From: Azolla caroliniana
Lineage: Eukaryota > Polypodiophyta
Assembly (NCBI GenBank): GCA_043228905.1
Contig: JBHGNT010000022.1
Coordinates: forward strand, 2,542,001 to 2,606,000
DNA: 64,000 nucleotides
Direction of reading: 5' to 3'
Shown: one piece after another, positions 48,901-61,600 of the stretch
Numbering within the stretch: position 1 is the stretch's first letter
Layout of the letters: the number at the start of each line of letters is the position of its first letter
Made by a program: the position numbers and the translations under genes
Notes under the pieces: model-generated
Seen by the model: the letters and a program-made list of their open reading frames with translations, nothing else
Databases searched by the model: none
Told to the model about the DNA's origin: nothing

Positions 48901-51022
48901 GTACAACGCCGACGGTTCTGTTAACCGGTACAAAGCCCGGTTAGTGGCGAAGGGATACGCACAGACCCACGGAATCGACTACGATGAGACCTTCGCTCCT
49001 GTGGCGAAGATGACGACGGTTCGTGTGGTACTGGCGGTTGCTGCGGCAAGGGGGTGGCATCTTCACCAGATGGATGTGAAGAACGCCTTCCTTCAAGGAG
49101 AGCTTGAAGAAGAAGTCTTTATGACTCAGCCCCCCAGATTTCACTCGGAGATGAACAAGTCGGCGGTATGCCGACTGAAGAAGTCGCTTTACGGCTTGAA
49201 GCAAGCCCCCCGAGCCTGGAACGCGAAGATCACGCACCGGTTGCGTAAGCTGGGGTTTGCTGTCTCTAAGTCGGACTCTTCGTTGTTCATCCGGCAAGGC
49301 TCTGACGGTCCGGTATGTATACTCTTGTATGTGGATGATTTAGTCATCACCGGATCGGGTCTTCCCGAAATCGACCGCGTCAAGTCCCAGTTGTCGGACG
49401 CATTCGAAATGAAGAACCTGGGGGACCTTCATTATTTTCTTGGGATCGAAGTGATCCGGAGCCCCGACGGCATATTGCTCTCACAACGACATTACGTGTT
49501 GAATATGTTGTATAAGTTCGGCATGACGGATTGCCGACCTGTCTCCACACCCCTGGACCGAAACCAGAAGCTCCGTCCCAACTCCGAACCGGCCTGCAAT
49601 GAGAAACGGTTCCAACAAGTTGTCGGAAGCCTAATCTACTTAACCATCACCCGACCCGACATCAGCTATCTGGTCGGGATGGTAAATCAGTTCATGCAGA
49701 AGTCGACCCTGGAGCACCTTCAGTGCGCGCAAAGAATATTACGGTATGTCAGCGGCACTAAGGACCGGGGACTGCTATACCGGCGAGGTATACCCGAAGA
49801 GCTTGTCGGTTACACCGATGCTGACTGGGCCGGCGATGCGTCTGATCGCCGCTCCACTTCCGGATACATGTTCTCCATAGGTAGCACGGCCGTTGCGTGG
49901 AGCAGCAAGAAGCAGCCCACAGTGGCTTTGTCAAGCACTGAGGCTGAGTACCGGGCCGCTACCGTTGCCACTTGTGAAGCCATCTGGCTTCGGCGACTGC
50001 TGCGAGACTTGCGGATCGAGGTGCCGACCCCGATCCCGATTTACTGCGATAACATGAGCAGCCTGCAGCTCGCCAGGAACCCTGTGTTCCATGCTCGCAC
50101 AAAGCACATCGAGGTGCACTACCACTTCGTGCGTGAGCGGGTCCTGAGCGGTGAAGTTGACCTACGGTATGTTCATACGGATCGGTAAATTGCCGACATC
50201 TTCACCAAGACGCTCGGATCGGACAAGTTGCAGCACTTTACCGACATGCTTGGTATTCAGCATCTCGACGTGCCGCACTTGAGGGGGAGAAGCAAGGGCA
50301 AAGTCTCTACCGAAACGGGCAAAGGCCAAAAACCTGTTGAACCCGTCGGTAAGAGGAGAGCCGGAAGAAGAGGAGACAAGAAGCTGAAGGAAGCCGAGTC
50401 GACGAAGGAAGTGGACACATCCGAACATGTCGGAGGAAGCGGTTGTGAAGAAGAGATGTGCACTCAGGAAGAGAAGCGCATGTTGTGCGGGGGTCATCAC
50501 GATGGTACTGACCATGATACAGAGTCGAATGAAGAATTCGATTTCGGTTCACCGGCTGAAGAAGCGGAGGGAAGCATGGAGAAGGCCAAGACTCGGAAGT
50601 GGTCCGATGTGGTGAGAGGCCTGACGCCGGAAGTCGAATCGGGGTGTACCGATTCGGACAAGAGCTGGAACGAGTCGGAGACAGCTGACTCGGATCAACA
50701 GATGGATCCGGATGAGACGGATCGACTGAAGGCCAAGGGGACACGGACACAGCGGAAGTCGATGCCATCGTGGGAGAACCGACGGATCGGCAAGCGCCGG
50801 AGTCACAGCAACATGACTGCTGAGATGGGCCTATTGAGCAGACATACCGACCGAGAGGGTCGAGGCGCGCAGAACCAAAGGGGTCGCGGCAAACGGGACC
50901 AGACCGGACGAGGAGCGCGAGCAAGGCGGAGTGACGCCAAGAGAAGTCGGTTGGAAGAACCGACTGCCACAGAGGTCGACACTACAACCCCACCTCAGGT
51001 TGAGCTTGAGGGGGAGTGTTGA
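45983..51022 (+). pseudogene. Gag-Pol polyprotein of copia G with a C-terminal extension; two stops
   Basis: One frame of 1680 codons from ATG 45983, interrupted only by TAG 46430-46432 and TAA 50186-50188; both are positions where CAG/CAA (Gln) would fit. Domain order: gag (YASWSYKMHQYL, AWGNLKKVFAAS), CCHC knuckle CWYCGKKGHRESEC (near 46770), protease DFGASNHMTS (near 47010; the usual Ser is Phe), pre-integrase LWHKQIGH, integrase with CEACQLGKQH, HSDVWGP, RSDGGKEY and EQNSVAERKNRT, reverse transcriptase with ILLYVDDLVITG (near 49325), RNase H (GYTDADWAGD ... HIEVHYHFVRE). After the usual ADIFTKTL end, about 245 more charged residues (50285-51019) continue in frame to a stop inside the 3' LTR. 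No membrane segment in that extension. Confidence 0.9.
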
Positions 51023-51348
51023 GCGGCAAGCTCAACCGGAGCCGGATCGGCTGAATAAGCCGGAGCCGGTAAGCGAGACGGATCGGGCGAAACGGATCGG
51101 TATGACGGTGAGCAACTGAACCGGCAAGCAGTGGAGGCCGGGTGCAATCCGTAACCGGTAGTCCAATCGGAAGCCTAGAACAGGATAGACTACTAGGTAT
51201 CTATAGTCTCGTAGTAAGTGTCAGATGCTCGTGTGAGCATTGAAGTACATGGTACTTCTGTCAGTCCCAAGAGGACTTGTATAAATAGTGCTACTTAGCA
51301 CAATGTGTATGTGTGGTGTCTTTATATAATTTTGAAAAATTACGTTCT

Positions 51349-51388
<40 letters not shown>

Positions 51389-51427
51389 GTTCTCTGTTTT
51401 ACGCTTCCGCAAACACTTACGTTTACA
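51017..51427 (+). repeat. 3' LTR of copia element G
   Basis: 411 bp, TGTTGAGCGGCAAGCTC to ACGTTTACA, with a longer (TC)n run than the 5' LTR and followed by the TSD acaat. Confidence 0.93.
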
Positions 51428-51432
51428 ACAAT

Positions 51433-52018
51433 CATTATCCAACTTCCTTGGGTTCGTGTTCAGTTGTCTCTTCTTTCCCTCCAACACTACCACCCACACT
51501 GCCAACCACTTGCCATTGTCAGACAAAGCACTTAGGGTGCCCCACAAGCGATGCTCATTAGTTGTGCGCCTCCCATGGATAATTTGTGCATAACCCTAAA
51601 CCCGAAATGAACCAGACTAGACCATCTCTTCCTCGTTCAACCTATCTAAACCATCAACAACCTTATCTATTAGTTTGGCACCTTTTCTAGCCTTCCAGTA
51701 AACATAATGCTACCAATTTGACCCTCCCTCCTCTTCATTCTGGAAACCTCCAAGTCTCTTACCGAACTAACATTGTACTCTAACGTACATTGATCGCAAG
51801 AGTCTTTCCAAGCATCTTGTCGAAATGGCAAAATGTCTTCGGTTAAAAGTTCCATTAGTAGGTCATTTGGTAGTATTGAAATACTCATGACCCAAATATT
51901 GATGTCACTAACAAGCGCCATTTGTAATGAATTTATAATTTTTGTGAGGTTTCTACATTGGAAAGATTTGCATAAAAGTTGTTCAAAAACTTTTATAATT
52001 TCCACTTCATTTGTTTAG
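51433..52018 (-). pseudogene. Possible LINE ORF1-like remnant
   Basis: The minus-strand frame 51670-52005 (111 codons; INIWVMSISILPNDLLMELL) weakly resembles the region of plant LINE ORF1 proteins just before their zinc knuckle. With 44290-45009 it would form one LINE split by the solo LTR and element G. Weak evidence. Confidence 0.3.
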
Positions 52019-53652
52019 CTATATAAAAATGTCTCACAAAAATGTAAAGCATTTACATGGCAAGGTTACAATCTAAGCCATAGCAGTATTTCTAATTTTA
52101 CAATTATATAAGATCAAAATTATGAGACCTAGTACATTGGGAAAAGATTACAACATTGAGACAAACTCAAATTACTTGGTGCAAAAATCGTGGGAGCTCG
52201 ATTGTGCACAACTTTCCATTCCATTCCATTCCATTCACCAACATTGAAACTCATGAGATTTCATAACTCGTAGGTACTCTTATCATTCCAGCATACTCGA
52301 CCATGTTTTAATCAACTCTCCTAAAGTAGTGAATCGCGATCCAATTTCATAAATGTGCTATTTTATTTGTATTTAGAAAATATACTTTGTGTCTTAGGGT
52401 TAAATATCCATGAGCAACTTAATCCCAAAGCTTAAGGACACATTGTCCAGTGTAATGGGAAAGTAATTTGTTTTGGTTTCCAAAGTATAAACCATTATTG
52501 AGTATTACCCTAAGAGTGCATTAGGAATTCGAGAGCATGGAAAGAGCAAATAATACCTTCTTTGATAGATTCATTTTTGTTAAAGGTATTATCTAACAAA
52601 ATACTTTATGCATGAAAAGAAAGAGGAAATCGAGGCAACTTTAGTTGACTTACAATAATGTGTAAGGGATATTTATAGTTGATAGAGTGGGGTCATTAAT
52701 GATGATTGTTTATTGTCAATGGGCCCAACATTAAAGAAGTTAATAACCTCATTTGTCAATTCCAAAGCCTTTGTGAATGCTAAAATAGCTTGAATATTAA
52801 ATATGTTATTATTATATGATATATCATCGAAAAAGGGCTACATACCAAGCATGTTCATACACGAACTTTAAAAAATGGTGATCTCACATTATCTTCTAGA
52901 TTCATGAATAGGAAATTCATCCTAGTAGGATACTTATATTTTCCCAATGTTTCATGGAGTCTTATAAAAGGGCCATTAAATAATTCAGTGAGATGGGGTT
53001 TATGTTTGCTATTAGGAATTAACAACTAAACATTTAAACCGTTTTAAACGGTTTGACGGTTTGTTTTGGTTCGGTTTAGGCTTGAGCTTCCTTAATTTAT
53101 TTGAGCTTGGTTTGGGATGGCTCAAGTGGAACTAAACTGGTTTCCAATACGGTTAAGGCTTAATTGGCTTGACTTAAATGATTCCTAAACCGGTTCAGTT
53201 CAAGTTTGGAAACTCCCAAATAGGTTAAAGCTTAACCAGTTTGATTTGGACAAGGTCAAACTGGTTAAGTTGAAACTGAACCATTGTCAATTTATGTTTG
53301 CTATGACAAATGGAACATAAAAAAAACAAAGAGGAAATATTTGTTGACAATGAGTTTTAATCATTTTGAAATTTTTGTTGTACATTTTGTGTTTTTTCTA
53401 ATGTTTACGTCATTTGGAGTTTTCTTACATGTAGGATAGATATTGAAAGCACTAGTACATTAAGTGTGGTTTTTTAAAAGAAGAGGAAGTTGGTAGAGTA
53501 ACATTAAGATATAGTACAAATCATGAGATATGCATTACCCAAATGTTAAAATACACATATGAAAACAACCTTGGAGCTAGGAAGTATGAAGGTTTTGTTT
53601 ACAAGCAACGTTGTGTTATAAACCAAAAGTATGGGTTCAATGGGCTTAGAAA
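52019..53652. other. AT-rich intergenic DNA, no gene seen
   Basis: No convincing frame. Contains a short (CCATT)n run near 52216-52237 and a region of degenerate GGTTTGG/CCAAACC-type repeats at 53030-53290 (AACGGTTTGACGGTTTG), reminiscent of the foldback at 54324. Confidence 0.6.
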
Positions 53653-53940
53653 ATAGGGAAAAGTACCAGGATGCCCTTGCAAGTTCCAAATTTCCAAACT
53701 ACCCCTATGTCCAAAAAATTACACTTTATAAAGTAATTATACTCTCAAATCTACAAGCCCTATTTACCAAAGATGGAAGAAATGGACCCAAACTAGCCCT
53801 ATTTACCAAAGATTTGAGTGTATAATTACTTTATAAAGTGTAATTTTTTGGACATAGGGGTAGTTTGGTAAATTTGGAACTTCCAGGGACATTCTGGTAA
53901 ATAGACGAACTTCCAGGGGCATCCTGGTACTTTTCCCTAT
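53653..53940. mobile_element. Foldback / MITE-like inverted repeat
   Basis: Left arm 53653-53750 and right arm 53812-53940 are near-perfect inverted complements: it starts ATAGGGAAAAGTACCAGG and ends CCTGGTACTTTTCCCTAT. The right arm has about 33 extra bases from a local duplication of the terminal motif (ACTTCCAGGG...). The loop contains a direct repeat of CCCTATTTACCAAAGAT. No coding capacity. TA may be the target duplication, so a Tc1/mariner-type MITE is possible. Confidence 0.8.
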
Positions 53941-54323
53941 ATAATATTCCTTGAATGGAGATGAAATACCCTTCTTATATTTATAATACAAGAGACATTA
54001 CACACACATGTAGCAAAGATTTAACTCTTTGAGTAATACAACAGTTTAATTCCTCAAGATCCATTCAATTTTTAGTTTGCTCAGTTGTTGTGGACACAAA
54101 CCATGCATTGGTCATCATCATACATTACGTTAAATGCTATGATCAGTATTCTTGTGTAATTATGTCATGGGACCCATATATATTTTTGTTTTCTAGTTCA
54201 TCCTTAGCATGATTTACCATGCATTGAGGCCATCAACACATGAACGATTGAAAGACAAATAAAATATTGGCAAGAGGAAAATATTTGTGAAAAGAGAAAG
54301 TAAATAGTAGACAGAATCATTGT

Positions 54324-54791
54324 AATTAACAATCGGCAATGGTTCGGTTCGGTTCGGTTTGAGAGGGTCCAAACCGAACCGTTTAATTTTTTTGAAACCT
54401 AAACCAAACCACGAAACCGTTAAACCAAACCATGAAACATTTTCCAAACCGTAAAAACCTCAGTTTCGTGGTTCGGTTTCGGTTTTCAACATAAGTCAAA
54501 TTTTTTATTTTTTATTTTTAATTGTTTAAAATTTATAAGATTTCATTTTTAAAATTTTTTACAATTTTTAAGATGTTCCTAAAATATGAGAATAAGGTCT
54601 AAAAATGAAAATATTGTTTAAAAACAATTTTTAGATTTTTTTTTTTTTAAATTTACAATTTTTAAAATTTTTAAAAATTACATTTTTTTTAACCTTTAAA
54701 CCGAGGTTTTGACTGTTGAAACCGTTAAGCCGTTAAGCCGTGGTTTCACGGTTCGGTTCGGTTCAAACCAAACCGTTGCCAATTGTTAATT
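54324..54791. mobile_element. MITE-like element with GGTTCGG-rich inverted ends
   Basis: The ends AATTAACAATCGGCAATGG and CCGTTGCCAATTGTTAATT are inverted complements with two mismatches. They are followed inward by inverted GGTTCGGTTCGGTT/AACCGAACC arrays and an AT-rich centre. 468 bp, no coding capacity, flanked on both sides by TGT. Superfamily not determined. Confidence 0.68.
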
Positions 54792-56400
54792 GTAATTCAT
54801 TTCCCATCTAGTTTGAATACCAAATCAATGGATTCCTTATCGTTACACTCTAAAATTGATCCATAGAACGCAAAGAAAATCAAGGTTTACATTGATTGTA
54901 TTTGAATATAAAAAAAGAATAGATCATCTTTAAGTTTCAATAATGACCTTTGGTTAAGCAGTAAATTACAAGGGCCATAACTTTGAAATAATATATCATA
55001 TCTAAAAGCATACTACATGATAAGCACTTCTCATTAAAATGTGGCTTTACAATTTGACGATTCACAACCTATGGGTTGCAAACGTTCACTCATCATTGAT
55101 TTCCTTCGGCATTAGGGATTAATTGATGTGCATTACCTAGATTTTGCATTTTTGGATGCAATAGAGATTGTTTTATCTTTAAGTAGCTCGTAGAACTCGA
55201 CAAAGTTTTAGGAGAAGTTTATGAAGAGATGTGGACAAGAAAGTGATAAGAACAAATTAAGAGTAATGCTATATGAAGAAGCATTAAGATGTAATGCACA
55301 TTAGAAATAATTTTCTAATTATTATTGGAGGTTCTATAATCCTCAATGGAGAGCATATTTTACGCCTATGTCTTTTTTATTGATCGTTGTGTTACATTTG
55401 TAATAGTTCATTGATCGCACCAAGAAAGTGTGAACCAAAAGTACCTTAAGAGTGTTCTTTTATAACTCATTCATGTGCATCAATGATTTTTGTAATATCA
55501 TTCTAAAATTATCATAGGTCTTATTCTCCATCTTCTTGACCTATGTCTTGATCCTCGGATTCAAGTTCCTAATTGGAAAATTATAAATTTGCCCACAATT
55601 GGTATGTTCGTTGGGGATTAATGTGGTTATACTCCTCTAATCATTTCTTGGTTACTCCTTTGATTGAATGCTAATGTGGTCTATTTTAAATGTCCTTATC
55701 CCTTATATATACTTCATGAATGGGTGGAATAACAAACAATGGCACATAGAAGGATGTTATCAAGATGTAATGTAATATAATACAACAATGGCACACACTT
55801 TGTTGGTATCATTATGTGGGTCCCAAAAGCTTACATAATTAGGTTTCAAGGGTTGCCATTTCAATTGGATGAATGGTGGATGGTAGCTATCAAATCATAT
55901 ATAATATAATAACTAAGAAATTAATTTATTAGGCATTTTATTAGTAGTCTTTTGGGGTTTAGAGATTCCAAAGGATGGCATCGATTAAGTATCAAATTTT
56001 TTTTCCCGAGAGAGAACTTCTTCCCGTGAGTTAGGTGAATCACATATGTATATGGATCAGGCTAGGTACACCTTAAGTATCATTAGATACTCTACTCTTT
56101 ACAGGTCGCTTTCATATATATTTGGTCCTCATCGTGTGACACCTTAGATAAAAAAGGGGGGGCAATCAATGTCCACATAATAGCAAACGGCTACATGAAA
56201 AAACATGTTATTTTTCAACAAGCGTCAAAACACATCTAGGAAACTTCTGAATGTAGTTCAACATTGATATCACCAAAAGAAATATAGATGATTTGCTTGT
56301 CAGGGTAAAACCAATGAGGGGGCTAGTAGCACGATTTCGAATGTCCTAATGTGAAGTCCACCAATGGTGTGATTTCCTAGAGTGAGATAAATTATGCTCG
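54792..56400. other. AT-rich intergenic DNA, no gene seen
   Basis: No open frame with recognisable motifs and no clear repeat structure noticed by eye. Confidence 0.6.
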
Positions 56401-56891
56401 TGCAAACTCTTGAGACTTAGAATCTCCCTGAACGTTTTCGAATTGTTTATGCAAGGATACTACTAGATCAGTTCATATAACTATGATGGCATCTGCAATT
56501 TTGTGTGTTTTCCCTGAATACCATTTGAGGCATCTGTATTTCCAAATGTTCCATAGACTAATTAATGCCACAATTGAGCATGCTTCCTACAGATTTCCTG
56601 ACCTCCTAGTGGGTTTTGTGCACTATGAGGGCTAAGGAGGAGTTTTGCACTCCACACATCCATGCATTCTTTTGCAAAGGCCAACAATATAGCATAGCTA
56701 AATGAAATCGAGCTTTCCATTCCGCATAGTGCCAAAATGTGTGTAATTCTTTCCCGAATCATATTTGTACGTGTGTAGTTGCAACTCCAACAGGCACCAT
56801 TGAATCTTTTTATAGATTTTTTATTTTTGGTAGTCAAGGGCATGCCATTTGCACGTAAAACAACTATAGATATTAAATTACTAATATACAA
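56401..56891 (-). pseudogene. LINE-like C-terminal scrap
   Basis: On the minus strand ISLWNIWKYRCLKWYSGKTH (near 56480-56560) resembles the lWxIWkxRN motif at the end of plant LINE polyproteins. Stops upstream. Weak, but similar in kind to the LSVWHIWTRC stretch at 44400. Confidence 0.35.
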
Positions 56892-57407
56892 CTTGTTTTT
56901 TTATTAGTAGTCTTTGAATAAATGATTCTAAAACAATGCACTAAAACTTTAGCTTAATTTTGTTGACTTCATTAAAATGCTGAAATTTGTCGGGGTTGTA
57001 ATATGTAGTATAATTTCCAAGCCTTATGGGATCCCATCCTTAAAATTTTATTTGCTTAAAGCCCTATAGTTGACTTTTGGCCCTCAGAAGATGACGTTTT
57101 GATGCTAATAATGCAAAATTCATTGTGTTTATTAGTTTTTGAGTGGACTTTTGAGATTCTTTGTGACGTACACTAAGTGAGATAGTAGTACAACGATTGA
57201 TAGAACACGTTACACACACACTCTCCCTCTTTATTTTATTTTTGATGATTGGGTACACATCCCGTTATTGTATCATTTGTCTCATGGGCCAATTTTGGTT
57301 TTAGAAGACGTGATATATCTTTCTTTCTTTATTTCTCTTTTCATGTACTTAAATGCAAAGCCATTCATTGACAATACCAAAGAGAGAGTGAGAGTGAGAG
57401 AGACAAG
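56892..57407. promoter_or_regulatory. Upstream region and 5' leader of the ZIP gene
   Basis: AT-rich. A purine-rich leader (AAAGAGAGAGTGAGAGTGAG, 57380-57399) precedes the ATG. GTGATATATCTTTC near 57309-57322 is a possible TATA region, giving a leader of about 60-70 bases. No other elements identified. Confidence 0.4.
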
Positions 57408-58642
57408 ATGGCTTCATCCCTCACCTGCAGAGTATTTCTTTCCATCCTCTTCATCTTTAGCCTTGCAGCATTGCCCTTGTCCTTTGCTCATGGAGGATCA
57501 ACTAGTGATGGTCACGACACTTCATCCAAAAGTTTGATTCTTGTTAAAATATATTGTCTCATCATTATCTTTTTCGCAGCTTTTCTGGGAGGTATTTCCC
57601 CATGCTTTATTAAATGGGATGATGGTCTTCTTGTTTTGGGCACCCAATTTGGAGGAGGAGTCTTCTTGGGCACTGCATTAATACACTTCCTCAATGATGC
57701 CAATGTCACTTTTCAAAGCAAAACAGATAAAACGTACCCTTTTGCATTCATGTTAGCTTGTGTTGGCTACCTACTTACCATGCTTGCAGATTGTGTTGTT
57801 CAATGGGTATATCTCAAACAAGCTAATAATTCCCCTCCTCAAGTCGATGTTGAAATTCCTCCTAAAGGTAAATACAAAATATGAGAATATAAAAACTTGG
57901 CCGCATGTTTTTTTCCTTCCCCTAGCTTTTAGAACTATGTTTGACATACTTTTATATCATAAAAACCTTTAGGAGTTCGTACAATTGAAGATGAAGGTGA
58001 TCAAACATGCAAGGTAATGATCTAATGCTTCTAATGTTTTACAATCTAGGGAAGTAGAGTTGTTTAACAAGGCTAATTGTTTTGTATCATTTTGCTTCAT
58101 AGTGCGATGATGATGCTACAATCATTCCTGAAGCCAAGAATTTTGCAAAAGCTACCACTATAAGCACATCATCAATTACAGATACAATCCTCCTGATCTT
58201 AGCACTTTGCTTTCATTCCATTTTCGAGGGGATGGCCATTGGTGTAGCGGAAAATGCCAATGATGCATGGAGAGCATTGTGGACCATTTCCCTTCATAAA
58301 GTTTTTGCTGCCATAGCAATGGGAATTGCATTGCTTCGAATGCTTCCTGCTCGCCCTCTTCGTCGATGTGCAATCTACTCGTTTTTATTTGGTATATCAA
58401 GTCCTATTGGAGTTGCTATTGGTCTCACAATAAATACAACAACAGAGGGTGCTATTGCAGATTGGATCTATGCCATATCCATGGGAATTGCTTGTGGTGT
58501 CTTCATCTATGTTGCCATCAACCATTTGCTTGTCAAAGGGTATGTCCCACAATGTAAAATCAAAGTGGACACTCCATTCTATAAATTTCTAGCCTCATCA
58601 CTTGGAGTGGGTATCCTAGCTGTTGTCATGATATGGGATTAA
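57408..58642 (+). CDS. ZIP-family zinc/iron transporter, three exons
   Basis: Spliced from exons 57408-57867, 57973-58013 and 58103-58642; both introns have GT...AG ends (57868-57972, 58014-58102). The joined frame is 1041 nt, 346 residues. It has a predicted signal peptide (residues 1-28), then eight membrane segments typical of ZIP proteins. Key motifs: [20 protein letters not shown] (TM2), the TM4 metal-site signature [10 protein letters not shown], and the TM5 HK in [16 protein letters not shown]. The TM3-TM4 loop is short and lacks the usual His repeats. ZIP proteins import divalent metals (Zn, Fe, Mn) into the cytosol; by sequence pattern it is closest to plant ZIP2/ZIP11-type members, from memory. 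It is the only intact host gene in the window and shows no disruption. Confidence 0.95.
57868..57972 (+). other. Intron 1 of the ZIP gene
   Basis: 105 bp, starts GTAAATAC and ends ACCTTTAG. It splits a Gly codon (phase 1). Retaining it would add KYKI and a stop. Confidence 0.93.
58014..58102 (+). other. Intron 2 of the ZIP gene
   Basis: 89 bp, starts GTAATGAT and ends GCTTCATAG, phase 0, leaving a 41-nt exon 2. Confidence 0.93.
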
Positions 58643-61600
58643 TATCCATGAATGTGTTTATTTCCATTAAGCATTCATCTCTTCACTTTGATATGGCTCA
58701 TTAGGATAAAGGCTATTCAATCCTTACTCCAATACCCTCACTAAAAAAATTTAACAAAAATTCTACCGTTGGGCCTATTTGACACCTTTCATGACTATAT
58801 GGCATACTTTATATCCGTTGTGAAATTGATCTCAAGATATAATAAATACATCGATTCTCTAATTTAGACTATGTTTTAGATTCTTCATTGTGAATTGTGC
58901 ATCATTTTTATTGTTATGTATATTCATTGGGAAAAATTGCATTTTTAAGATTCCTATGACCAAAAAAACATTGTACACCATAATGCAAACCAATGTATTG
59001 TAAACTCAATGACACTTCCTGAAAGTAACTTCAACATTTAGATAATGAGACAATTCCAACAAGGCTACTACATATGAACAATTAAGGCTCATATGAAGCA
59101 CATCTTTCCTTGGTGTTACTGTCATTAAAGAGGTTATAATTAATTCATAGTTGATTTCTTTTCATGTTGTCAACAAATTTGTAACCAAATATTTGGAAAG
59201 ATACAATATGCAAGAACGTTATGGGCATGGACATGAAAACTTAGTCCTTTATGAGTACCAAATATGTATCCAAGATAAGTGTGTAATCTAGAGTGAGTGA
59301 AGGTTATGAAGCCTAGATTTTGAGATGAAAATGTCTCTTGTAATTTCCTTTAATTGAAAATCGCATGGCCATTGTTGTAAATATAATTTGATTGTTTGCT
59401 TAGTATTATACATATATGTATATGTGTGTATATACATTCTTTCGTTTCTTCTCTCTTTCTTTTTTTGATAGACTAGGCTTAATCAAATACAACTTGCTTG
59501 CGGAAACTGTGACATGTGTAGAAGGTGTATCATTGGTAGGTTCATCAATATGCTCCCAAATAAAAGGCAATGCATCATATTGTCATGTTCATGTAATGTC
59601 TTGGTTTGATCATTGCCATTCATACTATGAATCTTTGAACTTTTCGCCAAGCTCTTGAAACCTTGATGCCTTCCTCAAGTATTGACTTCAAATCTCAACA
59701 TCAATGACTTCTATTTCCTCATTTTATCGTGGTATCTTGTTACACTATATTTGATTTAAGACCGTTATTGGTTTGTTTAATTATATTTCATACTAAAACA
59801 ATGAGAAAGATTTACAAGACCTCACATGGTTGTTGAAAAAGAAAGCATATAAAAATCATGGACCTCATTTTAAACATAAGGTAAGAAAGAACAATTATAA
59901 GAAAGAAGAGAAAGGGGGAGTTTCTCTTTGAGAAAGGCCAAAAAGAACATTTAATTTTTGTATGCCAGAACTTGATATCATCTTATAAAGTTGCATCAAA
60001 ACGTGGGAGAAAGAAAATGTATTGAGATGGGACATGCTCATTGCTACCCTAGATAAATGCTTATCCATGGTTGATGTTCTTAACCATTAATTCACATGTA
60101 AAACAAGTGTACAAAAAAAACCACAATGATTTCTAACTTATGTTTTAAAGAGAAGAAAAGTGAATGCATGGGAAGCCCAAAAAAATGAGGGGAGAGTTTA
60201 TTCACACGGTACCTAAACACATAATAACTTGCTTCATTAGATGTTAATAATGGGTCCAATGTTTTTTCAAATGATCTACTAAGTTTGAGCTTCATCAAAT
60301 TGTAAATTTCGAAACCGTCAAAATAAGAATGGTAGAGTTTATAGAATCCATATTGTGTGATATTCGCAATGGATCCTAATGTGCATGGATGGAATTGTTG
60401 GGGTTCTTGACCGTGAGATGGAGTAGAGAAGATATATGAGAGTATCGAAACAAGATTTGGGTTAGAATTTAGAGATTGATAATATTGAATGAGAAATTCA
60501 TCGACAACAAATATTCATGACAGGTCGTAACATGTATGGTGGAACCACCAGGGTTCTTCACCTAGAGATGAATTAAGAAATATATATGGGAGTTTCAAAC
60601 AAGGTTTGACTAATTGATAAGAAATTTGTAGACAACAAATACAAGACCTAAATTTGACGGGTTAGTATAAAAGTTTTTTGACGGGCATTTTTTAAAGATG
60701 TATGTCATATGACACAAGAGTGCAAAAACTAACATGTCATTTGATATACAAATTTTAATAATGAAAGTTCTACATGATGCTTTACCAATTTTAATAATGA
60801 AAGTTCTATATGATGCTTCATGTTGTACATTTCATTACTATAGAAAGTGCACAAAGATGCACAAATAAACATAACTACCTAACAAAGATAATGAAATACA
60901 TAAAATTAATATCATGTTAATGTTTTTACTAATAAGTATGAAAAAAGTTAGTAAAAATTTAGTTTTAACTTAAAACTTAAAACATTAAAATCAAACCTAG
61001 AGTTATACACTCTTAAAGTATGTATTTAATAAAGGTTATTGTTTAAAATTTCAATCAAATCTCAACTAATATTATTAGTAAAGAAATTAAGAATAAATAT
61101 TTGAGAATATATACCATTATTACATGATAATGATATTATTTTAAGCATGTTATAAAAAACATATAATTTTTTGGAATTTTTTTTATATAGTATTAATATA
61201 TTATAATAGACACTTCATATATATAATAAGTGACATATGTATATGTATATAATATATATGACATGGAAAATAGAATTTTCACATGTCATTTGACATGCAT
61301 AATTTGTAGGGGCCTTTCGCATGAAAAATGGATATTTAAACTTTATATGTCACTTGACGGACATTTTTATTATGTGTATGTTTTTGACGGCCAAAATGGG
61401 CTTCGACGGGCAGACCACCTGTCAAATTCCTGCCCTGAACAAATATCTAAGGAAAATTTATAGGGAAAAAAATACTTTGACTACATTAAATCGATTACTT
61501 AGGATCAATTTTATTAAAAATTGAATAGCCCAAAAATTTCCCCAAAAATCTTTAGATATCCCCCTTTTCCCTCTCTTTAGGTTCAATTAACGTGAATCTA

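Larger units (their letters stand above)
45484..51427 (+). mobile_element. Ty1/copia element G, complete structure
   Basis: 5944 bp with LTRs 45484-45888 and 51017-51427, perfect TSD acaat (45479-45483 and 51428-51432), initiator tRNA-Met primer site, one gag-pol frame (45983-51022) and a polypurine tract (CTTGAGGGGGAG, 51005-51016). Only two nonsense codons break the frame. The LTRs differ at about ten positions plus (TC)n length, most with T or A in the 5' LTR where the 3' LTR has C or G, as expected from decay of methylated cytosine. Confidence 0.94.

Noticed and set aside
59416-59658. 80-codon open frame in intergenic DNA
   Set aside because: Low-complexity start, no domain, no splice or promoter context.
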